NCBI RefSeq assembly: GCF_000309385.1
Contig: NZ_JH976537.1
Location: 4,813,136-4,877,135, forward strand
Direction of reading: 5' to 3'
Source: Nodosilinea nodulosa PCC 7104
Lineage (GTDB): Bacteria; Cyanobacteriota; Cyanobacteriia; Phormidesmidales; Phormidesmidaceae
DNA: 64,000 bases
Shown here piece by piece: positions 52,206 through 63,221 of this stretch (position 1 is the stretch's first letter; each line of letters starts with the position of its first letter). Under the pieces are notes generated by a model. It was not told where the DNA came from. It worked only from the letters and a program-made list of their open reading frames with translations, and ran no database searches. The translations under genes and the position numbers were made by a program.

Positions 52206-54923
52206 CTACAGTTTACAATGCGCGATGCGAGAGAAGAATCCCACACACAACAGTCCACCCAACCTCGAAATCAAACCAACGGCCCACCTTGGACCAGGGA
52301 GGTGGCCTTTTGGTGCCGAAGTATCAAAAGTTAAGCGATCATAGGAAAAACTTACCTGTCTCCAGCCTACTCGTTCTGCAAAAAGGATAAACGTATCTAA
52401 ATCGTCTCCTTTCAGCCTAACACCACACCGCAGCAAAATACGGCGTATGAGAGTAGGTGTTCTTTCTGTTACGCTGCTGACCCATGAACGGTGGTCACTC
52501 TCTAAGCGTCCACCTACCTCAATCCAAATTTGTTTCTGAACGCTGAAGCCAAACTGGCTCTGGCTAAACTGCACCCAGAGGTCGTCGATGGCTAGCAAGT
52601 CATCACAGGGAAAGTTACGAATGTCATCAACGTTGAGATAGCCCTGGCTTTCTCGACTGGCCACCTGCAACATCACTTGCAGGGTTTCTTCATCTGCTTT
52701 GCGCCACTGGTGCGCTGCCAGATAAGTAGCCAATTGAGCGTATCGAGTCGGCACCCAAAATCGCACCAGCCGAATGCCGCTCTCCGCCAGGTGCTGGTCA
52801 GCTTCGATAGGGTGCTGTCTCAGTTCTTGGTCTGTGGGCAAGCGATAGCAAGCGGTCGTTTCGCCAATCGTAGCCGAGGGTAGATACGTGCCTAGCCAGG
52901 CACAAAAGTGATACGCCTCTTCTCGGCTGATGCCCCTAGCCGGTTGACTGGCTTGACCCGGTGGAACCTTCCTATAAGTCACGGGCAGAGATACTTTTGT
53001 TGATAAAAGTGCTTTTACCTCGGAATGCTCTAGAAAGCGCTGATACTCTGCCCAGGTCACGTAACTGTTGTCAATTTGAAGGGCATCGTCAACCCGAACG
53101 AACCGCCGCAAACGGCGAGTTAGCTTCACATCAACGGCCAAATTAAACTGTCCTGGGTTAGTCGATGTTAGTCCTGCCTCCAAAGCATTCAGCAAGGCCT
53201 GCCGTACATCAGGATCGACTTCAGCACCTTCTTCAACACAGTCGTAGGCCAGGGCCAGAGCCGAGAGCGATTCACGAGTTAGGGCCGCTTCAATCAGCTC
53301 TGTGGCATTACTCTGGGCGGCGTACAGCCGAATGGTTTCATCCCACCAGGCGTCTTCAAAATTAGCGACGAGCAAATGGCTACGGTGGGTGTCTTTAATT
53401 TCGGCTGCGGCCAGATATTCTTGCAAACTCTTGTGGGCAAATTCATACTGTCCACGCTCGCGTTCGACTAGCAGACCGCTCAGATCTTCCGCCTGTTTGA
53501 TAAATGCGGCTCCATCGGCATCTTGCCCGGCCACCGCCGCCAGCTTTGCTTGAATGAGCTGAGTTGCCAGGGGCAGCTTAAACTCACGGGTTTTTTGCTC
53601 CATGAGTCCCAGCGCCAGGGTTTGCAATACCGACTTCTGCTGGTTCACGGTTAAGGTGGCGGTCAACCCTTTGGCATCAGCCCTGCGCCCCAGCAGCACA
53701 TCGCAAATCTCGGCATATAGCTCTAGCCGACTGCCGGGCAAGGCTCCCCGAAACCGATGTACGGTGGCAATCATAGTTAACAGCAGCGGGTTCACGGCCA
53801 TCGCTGACAGTGGGGCATTGTGGCTGATGCGACCAATCAAATCATTCGCTTTTTGGTTGGCCTCGGCCTGCACGGCTGGGGTATTGCGGCCCAATCGGCT
53901 TTTGATCTCGTGCTGCCGATACCAGCTCTGCACAAACTGTTTGACATCGGCAAAGGTAAAAGGTTGCACCTCTACCATGGCTCTGATCCGCTCCACTGGG
54001 GCGCTGCGGTAGCCAAAAGGGCGTGATGTAACAATAAAGGGCGTCGGATAGGTCTGCATCTGGCGATCGACCCAGCGGCTAACCTGCTGACGTTGGGCCT
54101 CGTCTGCTACTTCATCTAGCCCATCCAGCATGACCAGGCATCGCCCTTGTTTGAGCTTGCTAGCAAACCAAGACGATCTGGGCTGAAGCTCTTTAACCAG
54201 GGGCTGCTGGTGAATAAGTTCGGCCAGTGTAGGAGGCTGGTCACTGGTAATCTTGTCTCGCACATCCCTGAGATAGATCAGCACCGGAATCAGGGCTGGA
54301 GCCTGTCGGTGCTGCTGACGCTGGCGATTGTGAGCATAGGTGAGAGTCAGGTATTCCAGTAAGGTAGTTTTGCCTGATCCCGGTGGGCCAAGAATCGCCA
54401 GCCGGCAATCGGTACGGTCTTTACCTGCTTGAGCTAAGAAATCCCAGATGTCTAGACGGTTGACATTACTTCTTGGCAACAGCATCCCGGCTGAAACTTG
54501 ATTCAGGCTTTCAGGTGCCACCTGCAACGAGACAAAAACCTTATCGAGATCTAAAACAAAGTCGCCCTGTGTCTTTAGCCCCTTGGTGCGATAGTCGCGG
54601 TAATGGTCGATAAGGCTGGTGTAGTAGCGCCTTTTGAACCGATCCGTCACACTCCACCAGAGACGGGGCACCCAGCTAGCCAAGACCCAGTCCAAAAATT
54701 GGTCAAAGTAGGGCAGCACCTTGCTACCGATCTTGACCAATAGCCAAACCCCAAATGCAATGCCCAGAAAGAGCCTAAACTCGGGCCAACGAGATTCTCT
54801 AGCGTGGTCGGCAGCAATGGCCACAAAAATGCCAGGGAGTCCCCAGCCCACCAGCTTGTTGTCTAGAAACTTTTGTACCGGTTCCCACCAGTCAGGCTGA
54901 TTGCCGGGGGCTTGTTGGATCAT
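52206..54923 (-). CDS. NACHT NTPase with FGE-like and GUN4 domains
   Basis: 905 residues from ATG 54923. Two hydrophobic stretches near 28-70 may anchor it. The FVLDLDKVFVSLQV motif precedes the NACHT core: Walker A GPPGSGKT at 179-186 and Walker B LVMLDGLDEV at 263-272. Helical repeats follow. Residues about 618-725 look like a formylglycine-generating-enzyme/SUMF1-type domain (VTWAEYQRFL, REEAYHFCAWLGTYL, YRLPTDQEL). Residues 727-876 are a GUN4 domain (WRKADEETLQVML, FPCDDLLAIDDLWVQFS, FGFSVQKQIWIEVGG, APKGHLP). GUN4 binds Mg-porphyrins in chlorophyll synthesis. The combination suggests a tetrapyrrole-sensing STAND switch; this is inference. Confidence 0.9.
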   Translation of the reverse strand: MIQQAPGNQPDWWEPVQKFLDNKLVGWGLPGIFVAIAADHARESRWPEFRLFLGIAFGVWLLVKIGSKVLPYFDQFLDWVLASWVPRLWWSVTDRFKRRYYTSLIDHYRDYRTKGLKTQGDFVLDLDKVFVSLQVAPESLNQVSAGMLLPRSNVNRLDIWDFLAQAGKDRTDCRLAILGPPGSGKTTLLEYLTLTYAHNRQRQQHRQAPALIPVLIYLRDVRDKITSDQPPTLAELIHQQPLVKELQPRSSWFASKLKQGRCLVMLDGLDEVADEAQRQQVSRWVDRQMQTYPTPFIVTSRPFGYRSAPVERIRAMVEVQPFTFADVKQFVQSWYRQHEIKSRLGRNTPAVQAEANQKANDLIGRISHNAPLSAMAVNPLLLTMIATVHRFRGALPGSRLELYAEICDVLLGRRADAKGLTATLTVNQQKSVLQTLALGLMEQKTREFKLPLATQLIQAKLAAVAGQDADGAAFIKQAEDLSGLLVERERGQYEFAHKSLQEYLAAAEIKDTHRSHLLVANFEDAWWDETIRLYAAQSNATELIEAALTRESLSALALAYDCVEEGAEVDPDVRQALLNALEAGLTSTNPGQFNLAVDVKLTRRLRRFVRVDDALQIDNSYVTWAEYQRFLEHSEVKALLSTKVSLPVTYRKVPPGQASQPARGISREEAYHFCAWLGTYLPSATIGETTACYRLPTDQELRQHPIEADQHLAESGIRLVRFWVPTRYAQLATYLAAHQWRKADEETLQVMLQVASRESQGYLNVDDIRNFPCDDLLAIDDLWVQFSQSQFGFSVQKQIWIEVGGRLESDHRSWVSSVTERTPTLIRRILLRCGVRLKGDDLDTFILFAERVGWRQVSFSYDRLTFDTSAPKGHLPGPRWAVGLISRLGGLLCVGFFSRIAHCKL

Positions 54924-55008
54924 GGCAAGAAACTTGAAGGGGCTTGTGCCCAATTTTAGCTGGCTGCTCGTTTAAGAAGACGATCACGCCTCAAGGCCCG
55001 GTCTTAAA

Positions 55009-55341
55009 TCATTGCGCCTCAGCAAGCTCAACACCTCCCTCTGCTCTGGCGCGATCGCCTATTGCAGCACTCCACCGCTTTATTGTCAGAGCTACATCCT
55101 TTAGTGTGAGGCCGCAATGCTTTAGTGCAGCGGCGCAACATTCGATTGTTAGGCCGCAACTCTTTAATGCGATCGCGCAACTTCTTATTGTCAGGCCGCA
55201 ACATCTTAAGTTGTGGCGCGACAATGCTGCTGCGATCGCGCAACCTTTTAAGTAGTCAATACACAATGCTTCTGTCATAGAGCAACTTCGAATAGTTACC
55301 CGCTGCACCCTTACCTGCTCAATGCACAATGCTTCTGTCAT
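55009..55341 (-). CDS. Possible heptad-repeat protein encoded by a second 21-bp array
   Basis: Open frame of 110 codons. The middle is built of heptads LTIRSCA-IALKSCG, LTIECCA-AALKHCG, LTLKDVA, LTIKRWS: Leu/Ile-rich and unusually rich in Cys (eleven in the frame). It ends 85 bp before the GUN4-NACHT start on the same strand. As with the array at 32128, the 21-bp unit keeps several frames open, so coding is not proven. No family is recognised. Confidence 0.35.
   Translation of the reverse strand: MTEALCIEQVRVQRVTIRSCSMTEALCIDYLKGCAIAAALSRHNLRCCGLTIRSCAIALKSCGLTIECCAAALKHCGLTLKDVALTIKRWSAAIGDRARAEGGVELAEAQ
55083..55340. repeat. 21-bp tandem repeat array B
   Basis: About twelve units of 21 bp (for example TTGTTAGGCCGCAACTCTTTA), the later ones more decayed. 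Two or three units contain the HIP1 octamer (ATGCGATCGCGCAACTTCTTA). Same period and same position as array A relative to a NACHT gene, although the unit sequence differs. Confidence 0.85.
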
Positions 55342-55657
55342 GGCAGCAAATCAATCATTCCCCCGCTGCATCGCCACTGTTGGGCCAAACCTCGCTGCGA
55401 CCCGCTACAACATTCATCCAGGCTTCATCAAAACTGCTAGTGTTTGGTCACAATCTTTCAAATCGAGGCCGCGATCGGCTTCTTGCACCGGGCAATCTTG
55501 GCAATAGACGAGACAACGCCTCGCCCCAACCGTCGTCTCGCGCCGCCTGACCTAACCTTCGTCACTATCCCCAACGCCCGCTATCCCTCCTGAGAACCAT
55601 TCAGGCAGGCGGTTTGGCTCTGCTCGCTATAAACCCATTACCACAGGTGTATCCACC
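55342..55657. other. Intergenic region, no gene seen
   Basis: About 315 bp between the array and the 119-residue gene. No convincing frame on either strand. The promoter of the plus-strand gene at 55658 must be here. Confidence 0.35.
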
Positions 55658-56017
55658 ATGCCCGTTGTCAACATCGCCCGTCGCTTGCCCGTCAAAACTA
55701 TCAGCAACGATATCGACTCCCTCAACGGCCTCGGCACCGTCGAAGGCTATATCCCCGTTCGCACCGATGCGTCGCCCGCAGCCCTCAAGACCAGTTTCAA
55801 CACCATGCTAGCCATGCAGCAAAAAGAAACCGAGCTGCAAGCCATGGTCAAAGCCGCCGCCGATGCCGCCCGCCAGGCCGAGTGGGAGTTTCACAACTCC
55901 ATTTTGGGCATGAAAGAAGCCGTGCGGGCTCAGTTTGGCCCCGACAGCAACGCCGCCCAGGCCGTCGGCTACAAGAAAAAGTCTGAGTACAAGCGCCCCC
56001 GCCGTCGCAGCGCCTAG
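55658..56017 (+). CDS. Small basic protein of unknown function
   Basis: 119 residues. N-terminal strand (VVNIARRLPVKTISNDID), a helical middle (KTSFNTMLAMQQKETELQAMVKAAADA in two runs), then FGPDSNAAQAVGYKKKSEYK and a basic RPRRRSA tail. The tail and GYKKKSE motif look like those of a small conserved cyanobacterial family without a known role; the basic end could bind nucleic acid. ATG preceded by CACAGGTG. It is followed by a good terminator, supporting a real, single-gene transcript. Confidence 0.75.
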   Translation: MPVVNIARRLPVKTISNDIDSLNGLGTVEGYIPVRTDASPAALKTSFNTMLAMQQKETELQAMVKAAADAARQAEWEFHNSILGMKEAVRAQFGPDSNAAQAVGYKKKSEYKRPRRRSA

Positions 56018-56056
56018 GTGCCAGCGTTCTTGACCGTAGATTTCCCCCTGATGTCT

Positions 56057-56084
56057 GGCCCGTAGTTCTCCTATGGGCCTTTTT
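56057..56084 (+). terminator. Intrinsic terminator after the 55658 gene
   Basis: Nine-bp stem GGCCCGTAG / CTATGGGCC (one G-U), TTCTC loop, and five T. It lies 39 bp after the stop codon. Confidence 0.88.
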
Positions 56085-56314
56085 ATGGGCAGACCTTTTG
56101 CCCTTAGGGTGGGCATTGCTCACCATTGCCCCTTTGCGCCAGGCATCCCGATTCTTTGGGACTGTACGTGAGCAGCGTTTGCCAACAGCTCGATTTGGCG
56201 CAGGGTGTGTTCCCGGCCCAGGCTTACTCTGCGATCGCGCAAAATCTTTGCCCTGGCCGAAACGCACCCTACGCCTCAATTCAGCTAGGCCGCCGAGCAG
56301 AGTTTGCGCTCAAC

Positions 56315-58057
<1,743 letters not shown>

Positions 58058-58186
58058 CGTCCCTGGTGCCTCAATTGTCCCAAGTAATCCCAACTTCTTA
58101 GGGTAAGCCCTGGGTCGGCCTAGCTTGAGGGGGGAGGGGCGATCGCGTTATAAAACGTAGATATTCTTCGCCTGCCAGGAAATGCC

Positions 58187-58522
58187 ATGCCCACCGTCAC
58201 CGCCCAGGGAAAGACCATTCAGTGCGAGGCCGGGGCCAACCTGCGGCGGGTCCTGCTGGCCCACGGCGTCGATCTCTACAACGGCCAGGCCGCGCTGATC
58301 AACTGCCGAGGCATTGGCACCTGCGGCACCTGCGCGGTAGAGATTGAAGGGGAGATTTCAGCCGCTAATTGGAAAGACAAAACGCGCCGATCGCTGCCGC
58401 CCCACGACCCCGCGCGCAACCTGCGCCTGGCCTGCCAAACCAGGGTGCTGGGCGATATCACCGTCACCAAGTACGACGGCTTTTGGGGCCAGGGCATGCA
58501 ACCAGTCTGGTCGGCAGAGTAG
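58187..58522 (+). CDS. Plant-type [2Fe-2S] ferredoxin
   Basis: 111 residues. Cluster ligands in INCRGIGTCGTCAVEI (three Cys) and RLACQTRV (fourth Cys), with the usual spacing. A TVTAQGKTIQCEAGANLRRV strand-helix start and FWGQGMQPVW at the end are typical of the cyanobacterial low-abundance ferredoxin type rather than PetF. Divergent from cimA over about 130 bp. Redox partner unknown. Confidence 0.92.
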   Translation: MPTVTAQGKTIQCEAGANLRRVLLAHGVDLYNGQAALINCRGIGTCGTCAVEIEGEISAANWKDKTRRSLPPHDPARNLRLACQTRVLGDITVTKYDGFWGQGMQPVWSAE

Positions 58523-58749
58523 TAGACTTCGGCATGGGTTTCCGGACTATGGCGATCGCCAGGGAGCAGTGAGGCTAGGGAGCCAGGGGAGTTGGAGCGG
58601 TGGCCTGATTTCCGTCCAGCAGGACAAATCCCCGAAGGCCAAAATACACCCACCCTCTTGGATCGCTTTGCTCCCCCCGCTCCCCCGCTCCCCCGCTCCC
58701 CTACCCCCTTAGCTTTCAAGAAAAGCGCCTCAACGCCCGCCCTAGCTTA

Positions 58750-60573
58750 CTAGTCCTCAGTTTCAATCGCCTCCAGCAGGTCAGCCTTGGTGCCCTCCAG
58801 ACTGCCCCCCTGGATCGTCGCCCGGTAGCACACAGGCGACAGATAGCCCTGAATTTGCAGGCTCTGGCAGGCCAGGTGAAACTGGCTCAGGGCCACCTGG
58901 GGGTCCGCGTTAAAGGTCTTTAAGTAGTCGTCAAAGCCCAGAAATGCCAGCCGGTACAGCAGCTCCTGGCTAAACTTGCCCTCAAAGTAGCCGCCGTGCA
59001 CGTCGCGCTTGCCCCGGGCGTAGTCGAGGGTCAGCAGGAAGTAGTCCCAGGGTTTTAGGGTGGCGTGGCCCAGGGCGCGGGTCAAAAGGCCCGTGGGCTT
59101 GGCCGAACAGGTGTTGTTGCTGGGGTCGTACTTGATATCAAAATAGTCGGTGCAGTCGAAATAGGTAAAAAAGTCGGCCACGGTGGCGCGGTTGGCGCTC
59201 CGGGCCGTCTGCACCTTAAACAGATCGGCCATGGTCACAACGCCCCGCTTCTGAAACCGCTGATAGGTTAGAAACAGGCTTTCCATCACGTTGGCCTGCG
59301 CCTGGGCAATGGCCTCCCCAATGGGTAAAGAGGCTGAAAAATCCTTGTCCAGGGTCCTCAGGTTGATCAGCCCGTAGTCGTCAATTCCCCCCAGTTTGTT
59401 CTGCAGCGCCACATTGCCGAGGCGGTAGCCCCGCGCCTGGGTGCGGCTGGGAAAGGCGATGTAGTTGGCCGTCGTTGAGGCCGTGCGCAGGGCGATGTCG
59501 CCCTCGCTGCTAAACAGGTAAGACTCCGAAAACCGCCGCAGCGACGAGGCTAAAAAATTGGCCCGGCTCGACACAATGGTGAGGACCGGAATGTCCGGGG
59601 AGGCCAAAATTAGCCGCCCCAGGCTAAACACGTCGCCCACGTAGCTGTCGGGCCGTTTTTCGACCGATGCGGTGTCAAACACGTCCGACAGAATGCGGAT
59701 GACGTTGGTGACTACAAACGCGCCCATGCTGTGGCCAATGAAGCTGAGCTTGACCTTGTTCTGCGATCGCCGCCCCCAGTAGGCCCTCGCCTGGGCCATC
59801 GCCTGGCGGTGCTGCTCTTCGCTGGCGGTATTGGGAAACATCTCCACCGCCGTGCGCTGAACAATGGCCTGGTCAATCTGGCGCAGCAGCTCCACCAGGT
59901 CTAGCACCCCAAAGTTGTCGGCCCGGTAGTTGTCGCGAAAGTACACCACCAGCCGCAGCACCACCAGCGCCAGCATGAGCGTGCCCAGCACAAACAGCAG
60001 CGTCAGCAGCAGGCCGAGTAAAAAGCCCCAAACGGATTCGTCAAAGGTGGATAGCTCCAACCACAGCAGCACCAGAGCGCCCAGGGCGCCAGTGGTGATC
60101 ATGTCGCGGGGCAGGGGCGGTAGCGCCTTCAGCGCCTCCCAGATATGCTTGGGGCTGGTCAGGGCGACGTTTTCGGAGGGCCAGCGATAGCCAACAAACA
60201 GCCGGTTTGGGCGGGTCGCAATGGTTGGGTCGTGGTGGTTAACGTATTTGAAAATATTTTTGTACCAGGCTTCTACCCCGTCGAGGCTGGTGTTGTAGCC
60301 ATGTACCGTAATCACTAGCTCGGCGGTACCGTCGGCAGAGGTCGTCATCATGCGGTGGAGATGGGCGGCGATCGCATCTACCCCCAGCGTCGCCTGCCTT
60401 TGAATCGTTTCGCTGGCTTCCTGGGCCTCTTCAATGTTGGGCGGGGCGCTACTCATGACAAAATAGCCGGGAATTTTGCCCTCAACGCCGCTGGTGTCGT
60501 CTATATCCACCAGGGCCGCCTGGCTCTCCTGCCGGAAGACAAATTTTTGAATAATAAACGGAAGCTGTTTCAT
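58750..60573 (-). CDS. Alpha/beta hydrolase with internal membrane segments
   Basis: 607 residues. The alpha/beta-hydrolase core is split: the oxyanion strand region VITVHGYNTSLDGVEAWYKN lies in the first part and the nucleophile elbow FIGHSMGAFVVTNV about 190 residues later. Between them lie two or three membrane helices (MITTGALGALVLLWLEL; FLLGLLLTLLFVLGTLMLALVVLRLVVYF). This is DUF900-like with a membrane insertion. The C-terminal 250 residues are soluble, without a known motif. The start is MKQLPF at 60573. Probably membrane-bound esterase or lipase; substrate unknown. Confidence 0.78.
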   Translation of the reverse strand: MKQLPFIIQKFVFRQESQAALVDIDDTSGVEGKIPGYFVMSSAPPNIEEAQEASETIQRQATLGVDAIAAHLHRMMTTSADGTAELVITVHGYNTSLDGVEAWYKNIFKYVNHHDPTIATRPNRLFVGYRWPSENVALTSPKHIWEALKALPPLPRDMITTGALGALVLLWLELSTFDESVWGFLLGLLLTLLFVLGTLMLALVVLRLVVYFRDNYRADNFGVLDLVELLRQIDQAIVQRTAVEMFPNTASEEQHRQAMAQARAYWGRRSQNKVKLSFIGHSMGAFVVTNVIRILSDVFDTASVEKRPDSYVGDVFSLGRLILASPDIPVLTIVSSRANFLASSLRRFSESYLFSSEGDIALRTASTTANYIAFPSRTQARGYRLGNVALQNKLGGIDDYGLINLRTLDKDFSASLPIGEAIAQAQANVMESLFLTYQRFQKRGVVTMADLFKVQTARSANRATVADFFTYFDCTDYFDIKYDPSNNTCSAKPTGLLTRALGHATLKPWDYFLLTLDYARGKRDVHGGYFEGKFSQELLYRLAFLGFDDYLKTFNADPQVALSQFHLACQSLQIQGYLSPVCYRATIQGGSLEGTKADLLEAIETED

Positions 60574-60744
60574 AGATGCCCTAGAAAATCCGTCAATGGG
60601 AGATTTCAAGAGCGTAGCTGACCTTTCCAGACGCTACCCCCCCAAGTTCACGAAATGTAGGTTCGCCAGAACTGGGGATCGCGCGGCCCGCCTGCGCCCA
60701 GCCCTGCCGGGCCAGCGACATGTGCTGGGGCGCTTTGCCGCTGC

Positions 60745-62373
60745 CTAGGCGCCCGTCGCCAACACCGGCACCGCCTGGAGCAGAGTTTGGGTATAGGGGT
60801 GCTGGGGAGAGTCAAACAGCGTCTTGGTGGGGGCCAGCTCGACAATTTTGCCCTGCTGCATGACGGCAATGCGATCGCACATAAACCGCGCCACCCACAG
60901 GTCGTGGGTGATAAACAGGTAGGTGAGGTCAAACTCCTGCTTGAGGGCGATCATCAGGTCGAGCACCTGGGTCTGCACCGTGGCGTCGAGCATGCTGACC
61001 GGCTCGTCGCAGATTACCAGCCTGGGCTTGGTGATCAGGGCGCGGGCAATCGCCACCCGCTGCTGCTGCCCCCCCGACAGATCCCGAGGAAAGCGATGGA
61101 AATAGTCTTTGGTGGGAATTAGGCTGACGCGGGCGAGCATGTCGTGGGCCTGCCGCTCGGCCTCGGCGACCGTAGCCAGCCCGTGGATCAGCAGCGGATC
61201 GGCAATGCTTTTGCCCACGGTCATCATCGGGTTGAGGCAGGCCAGAGGATCTTGAAACACCATTTGCAGCTGCCGCCGCTGCTGCCGCATGGCCTGCCGC
61301 GACAGGGCGGTCAGTTCAGTGCCGTCAAACTCAACCTGGCCTGCGGTGGGTTTTACCAATTGCAAAATGGTGCGCGATAGAGTGCTCTTGCCGCAGCCCG
61401 ACTCGCCCACCAGCCCCACTACCTCGCCGGGGTAAATCTCCAGCGAAACGCCGTCCACGGCCTTGATCACCTTGGCCTCCTGGCCACCGAAAAGGCGGGC
61501 GAGGGGGCTGCTCTCCAGGGTGTAGTGCTGTTTGACATCCGTCAGCCGCAGCACGGGGTCGGCGGCGGTGGCGGTGTAGAGCAGGCCCTCCGCCTGCTGC
61601 ATTTGCCGGGCCGATTCGACCAGCGATCGCGTGTAGTCGTCCTGGGGATCGTGCAGCACCGCCGCCGCGCCGCCCTCTTCCACCACCCGACCCTCATACA
61701 TGACGGCGACGCGATCGCAGTACTCGGCCACCAGCGACAGGTCGTGGGAGATTAGCACCAGGGTGGTGCCCAGCTCGTCGCACAGCCGCGTCAGCTCGTC
61801 GAGAATTTGGGCCGACACCGTCACATCCAGACTGGTGGTGGGCTCGTCGGCCACGATCAGCTGGGGTTCTAAAATCATCGCCAGGGCGATCGCCACCCGC
61901 TGGCGCATGCCGCCGCTAAACTCGTGGGGATACTGGTCAAACCGGCTGGCGGGAATGTTGACCGCCTCCAGCACCGCGATCGCCCGCTCCCTGGCCGCCG
62001 CCTGGGAAACCTCCCGGCGATGGGCGCGCAGGGTCTCGATGCAGTGGTTGCCAATGGTCATCAGCGGGTTGAGCCGGGTCATCGGGTCCTGAAAAACCAG
62101 GGCGATCGCCTCGCCCCGAAACTGCCGCAGCCGCTGGGGGGTAAAGTCGAGCACCGACTCGCCGTTAAACCACACTCGCCCCTGCAGCTCGGTTGCGTTG
62201 GGCAACAGCCGCAGCGCCGCCCGGCCCAGGGTGCTCTTGCCGCAGCCGCTCTCGCCCACCAGGCCCAGCTTTTCCCCCGGCGATAGGGACAGAGACACGC
62301 GATCGACCGCGCGATCGGCCTGGCCGGGGTAGGTCACCGAGAAGCTTTCAAGGGCAAAGAGAGCGTCTGTCAT
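60745..62373 (-). CDS. Peptide/nickel-type ABC transporter, double ATP-binding protein
   Basis: 542 residues carrying two complete ABC ATPases in one chain, like a DppD-DppF (YejF-type) fusion. Domain 1: GLVGESGCGKSTLGRAALRL Walker A, SGGMRQRVAIALAM signature, IVADEPTTSLD. Domain 2: GLVGESGCGKSTLSRTILQL, LSGGQQQRVAIARALI, VICDEPVSMLD. It would power an oligopeptide, dipeptide or nickel importer; permease and binding-protein genes are not adjacent. The 5' leader is a C-rich repeat ending at the ATG. Confidence 0.94.
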   Translation of the reverse strand: MTDALFALESFSVTYPGQADRAVDRVSLSLSPGEKLGLVGESGCGKSTLGRAALRLLPNATELQGRVWFNGESVLDFTPQRLRQFRGEAIALVFQDPMTRLNPLMTIGNHCIETLRAHRREVSQAAARERAIAVLEAVNIPASRFDQYPHEFSGGMRQRVAIALAMILEPQLIVADEPTTSLDVTVSAQILDELTRLCDELGTTLVLISHDLSLVAEYCDRVAVMYEGRVVEEGGAAAVLHDPQDDYTRSLVESARQMQQAEGLLYTATAADPVLRLTDVKQHYTLESSPLARLFGGQEAKVIKAVDGVSLEIYPGEVVGLVGESGCGKSTLSRTILQLVKPTAGQVEFDGTELTALSRQAMRQQRRQLQMVFQDPLACLNPMMTVGKSIADPLLIHGLATVAEAERQAHDMLARVSLIPTKDYFHRFPRDLSGGQQQRVAIARALITKPRLVICDEPVSMLDATVQTQVLDLMIALKQEFDLTYLFITHDLWVARFMCDRIAVMQQGKIVELAPTKTLFDSPQHPYTQTLLQAVPVLATGA

Positions 62374-62412
62374 GGGGACAAGGGGTGGATGGGTAGGGGG
62401 TGAATGGGTGGG
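62374..62412 (-). repeat. C-rich leader repeat at the ABC gene start
   Basis: On the minus strand CCACCCATTCACCCCCTACCC and similar C-rich words run into the ATG of the ABC gene without a Shine-Dalgarno sequence. Same type as 13292-13347. Confidence 0.65.
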
Positions 62413-62507
62413 GAGTAAATAGTGAATCAGCGCGAGAAATGCAGGCCCAGTAGAGATTAACAGTACAGACTAAATAAGAGATCAAAAACCTGAGCCAATG
62501 AGTCTGA

Positions 62508-62582
62508 TCGATCTCACACCCCCACGCCCCACGCCCCACGCCCTACGCTCCCACGCCCCCACGCTCCCCTCCACCCCTCTAC
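62508..62582 (+). repeat. C-rich CCCCACG tandem repeat
   Basis: Low-complexity repeats of CCCCACGCC / CTCCCACGCC directly after the stop of the zinc-ribbon gene on the minus strand. The region 58650-58712 is similar (CCCCCGCT units). Confidence 0.7.
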
Positions 62583-63155
62583 TCACTGATCCACCCGCCG
62601 CATCAAATACGCCACCCCAAAATCCCCGTTGGGGTGCTGCTCCAGCAGATCGGCCAGCTCAAACACCCGCTGGGCAATGTCTTCCCCCAGCTTGTCAATG
62701 GTGGCCTGCTTCTCCCGCTCGCCGTGCTCTAGCTCGCGCACCTGCCCCTGCCAATCGGCAGAAAAAATGTAGTCGATGTGGGCCTGCAAATCGAGCTGCC
62801 CCAGCAGTTCCCACTCTCCGGCGTCGCACCAGATGCCGTTGCAGCTGGGGCAGCGCTCTACGTAGAACACTCCCGACTTGAGGGTAATCCGCCCCCGCAC
62901 CAGGTAGCTGCGGCATTCGGGGCAGAGGGCCGCCCGGTTGTCCAGGGGGGCGGGCTGAAAGGGCGTGCTCAGCGACAGGGGCAGCACCGCGACGCTGATG
63001 GGCCGGTCGGGGTCAATTTGCGATCGCTGCCAGTCAGCATAATGCTCTGGCGGAATCCAGGCTCCGCCGCAGCTGGAGCACGCTTTGACCGATAGACCCG
63101 GCGCCAGCTGACTGTCTTGAAGGTCAATGTCGCCTTCCTTAGGACACTGATACAA
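62583..63155 (-). CDS. Double TFIIB-type zinc-ribbon protein
   Basis: 190 residues with two zf-TFIIB ribbons: C4 and the KACSSCGGAW pair near the start (YQCPKEG...CSSC), and CPECRSYLVRG...ERCPSCNGIWCDAGEWELL in the middle. The Trp-Cys-Asp-x-Gly-Glu-Trp-Glu tail is the family hallmark. The C-terminal 70 residues are helical and acidic. Cytoplasmic; function unknown, perhaps nucleic-acid or protein binding. Confidence 0.88.
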   Translation of the reverse strand: MYQCPKEGDIDLQDSQLAPGLSVKACSSCGGAWIPPEHYADWQRSQIDPDRPISVAVLPLSLSTPFQPAPLDNRAALCPECRSYLVRGRITLKSGVFYVERCPSCNGIWCDAGEWELLGQLDLQAHIDYIFSADWQGQVRELEHGEREKQATIDKLGEDIAQRVFELADLLEQHPNGDFGVAYLMRRVDQ

Positions 63156-63221
63156 AGCACCTACTCTCCACCGCGTTCTTTCTCAAACCCAATAAACCCC
63201 TACTATTAAACCACTGGAGCG

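Noticed and set aside
55083-55340. CRISPR-like array at the second 21-bp repeat
   Set aside because: Units are contiguous without unique spacers.
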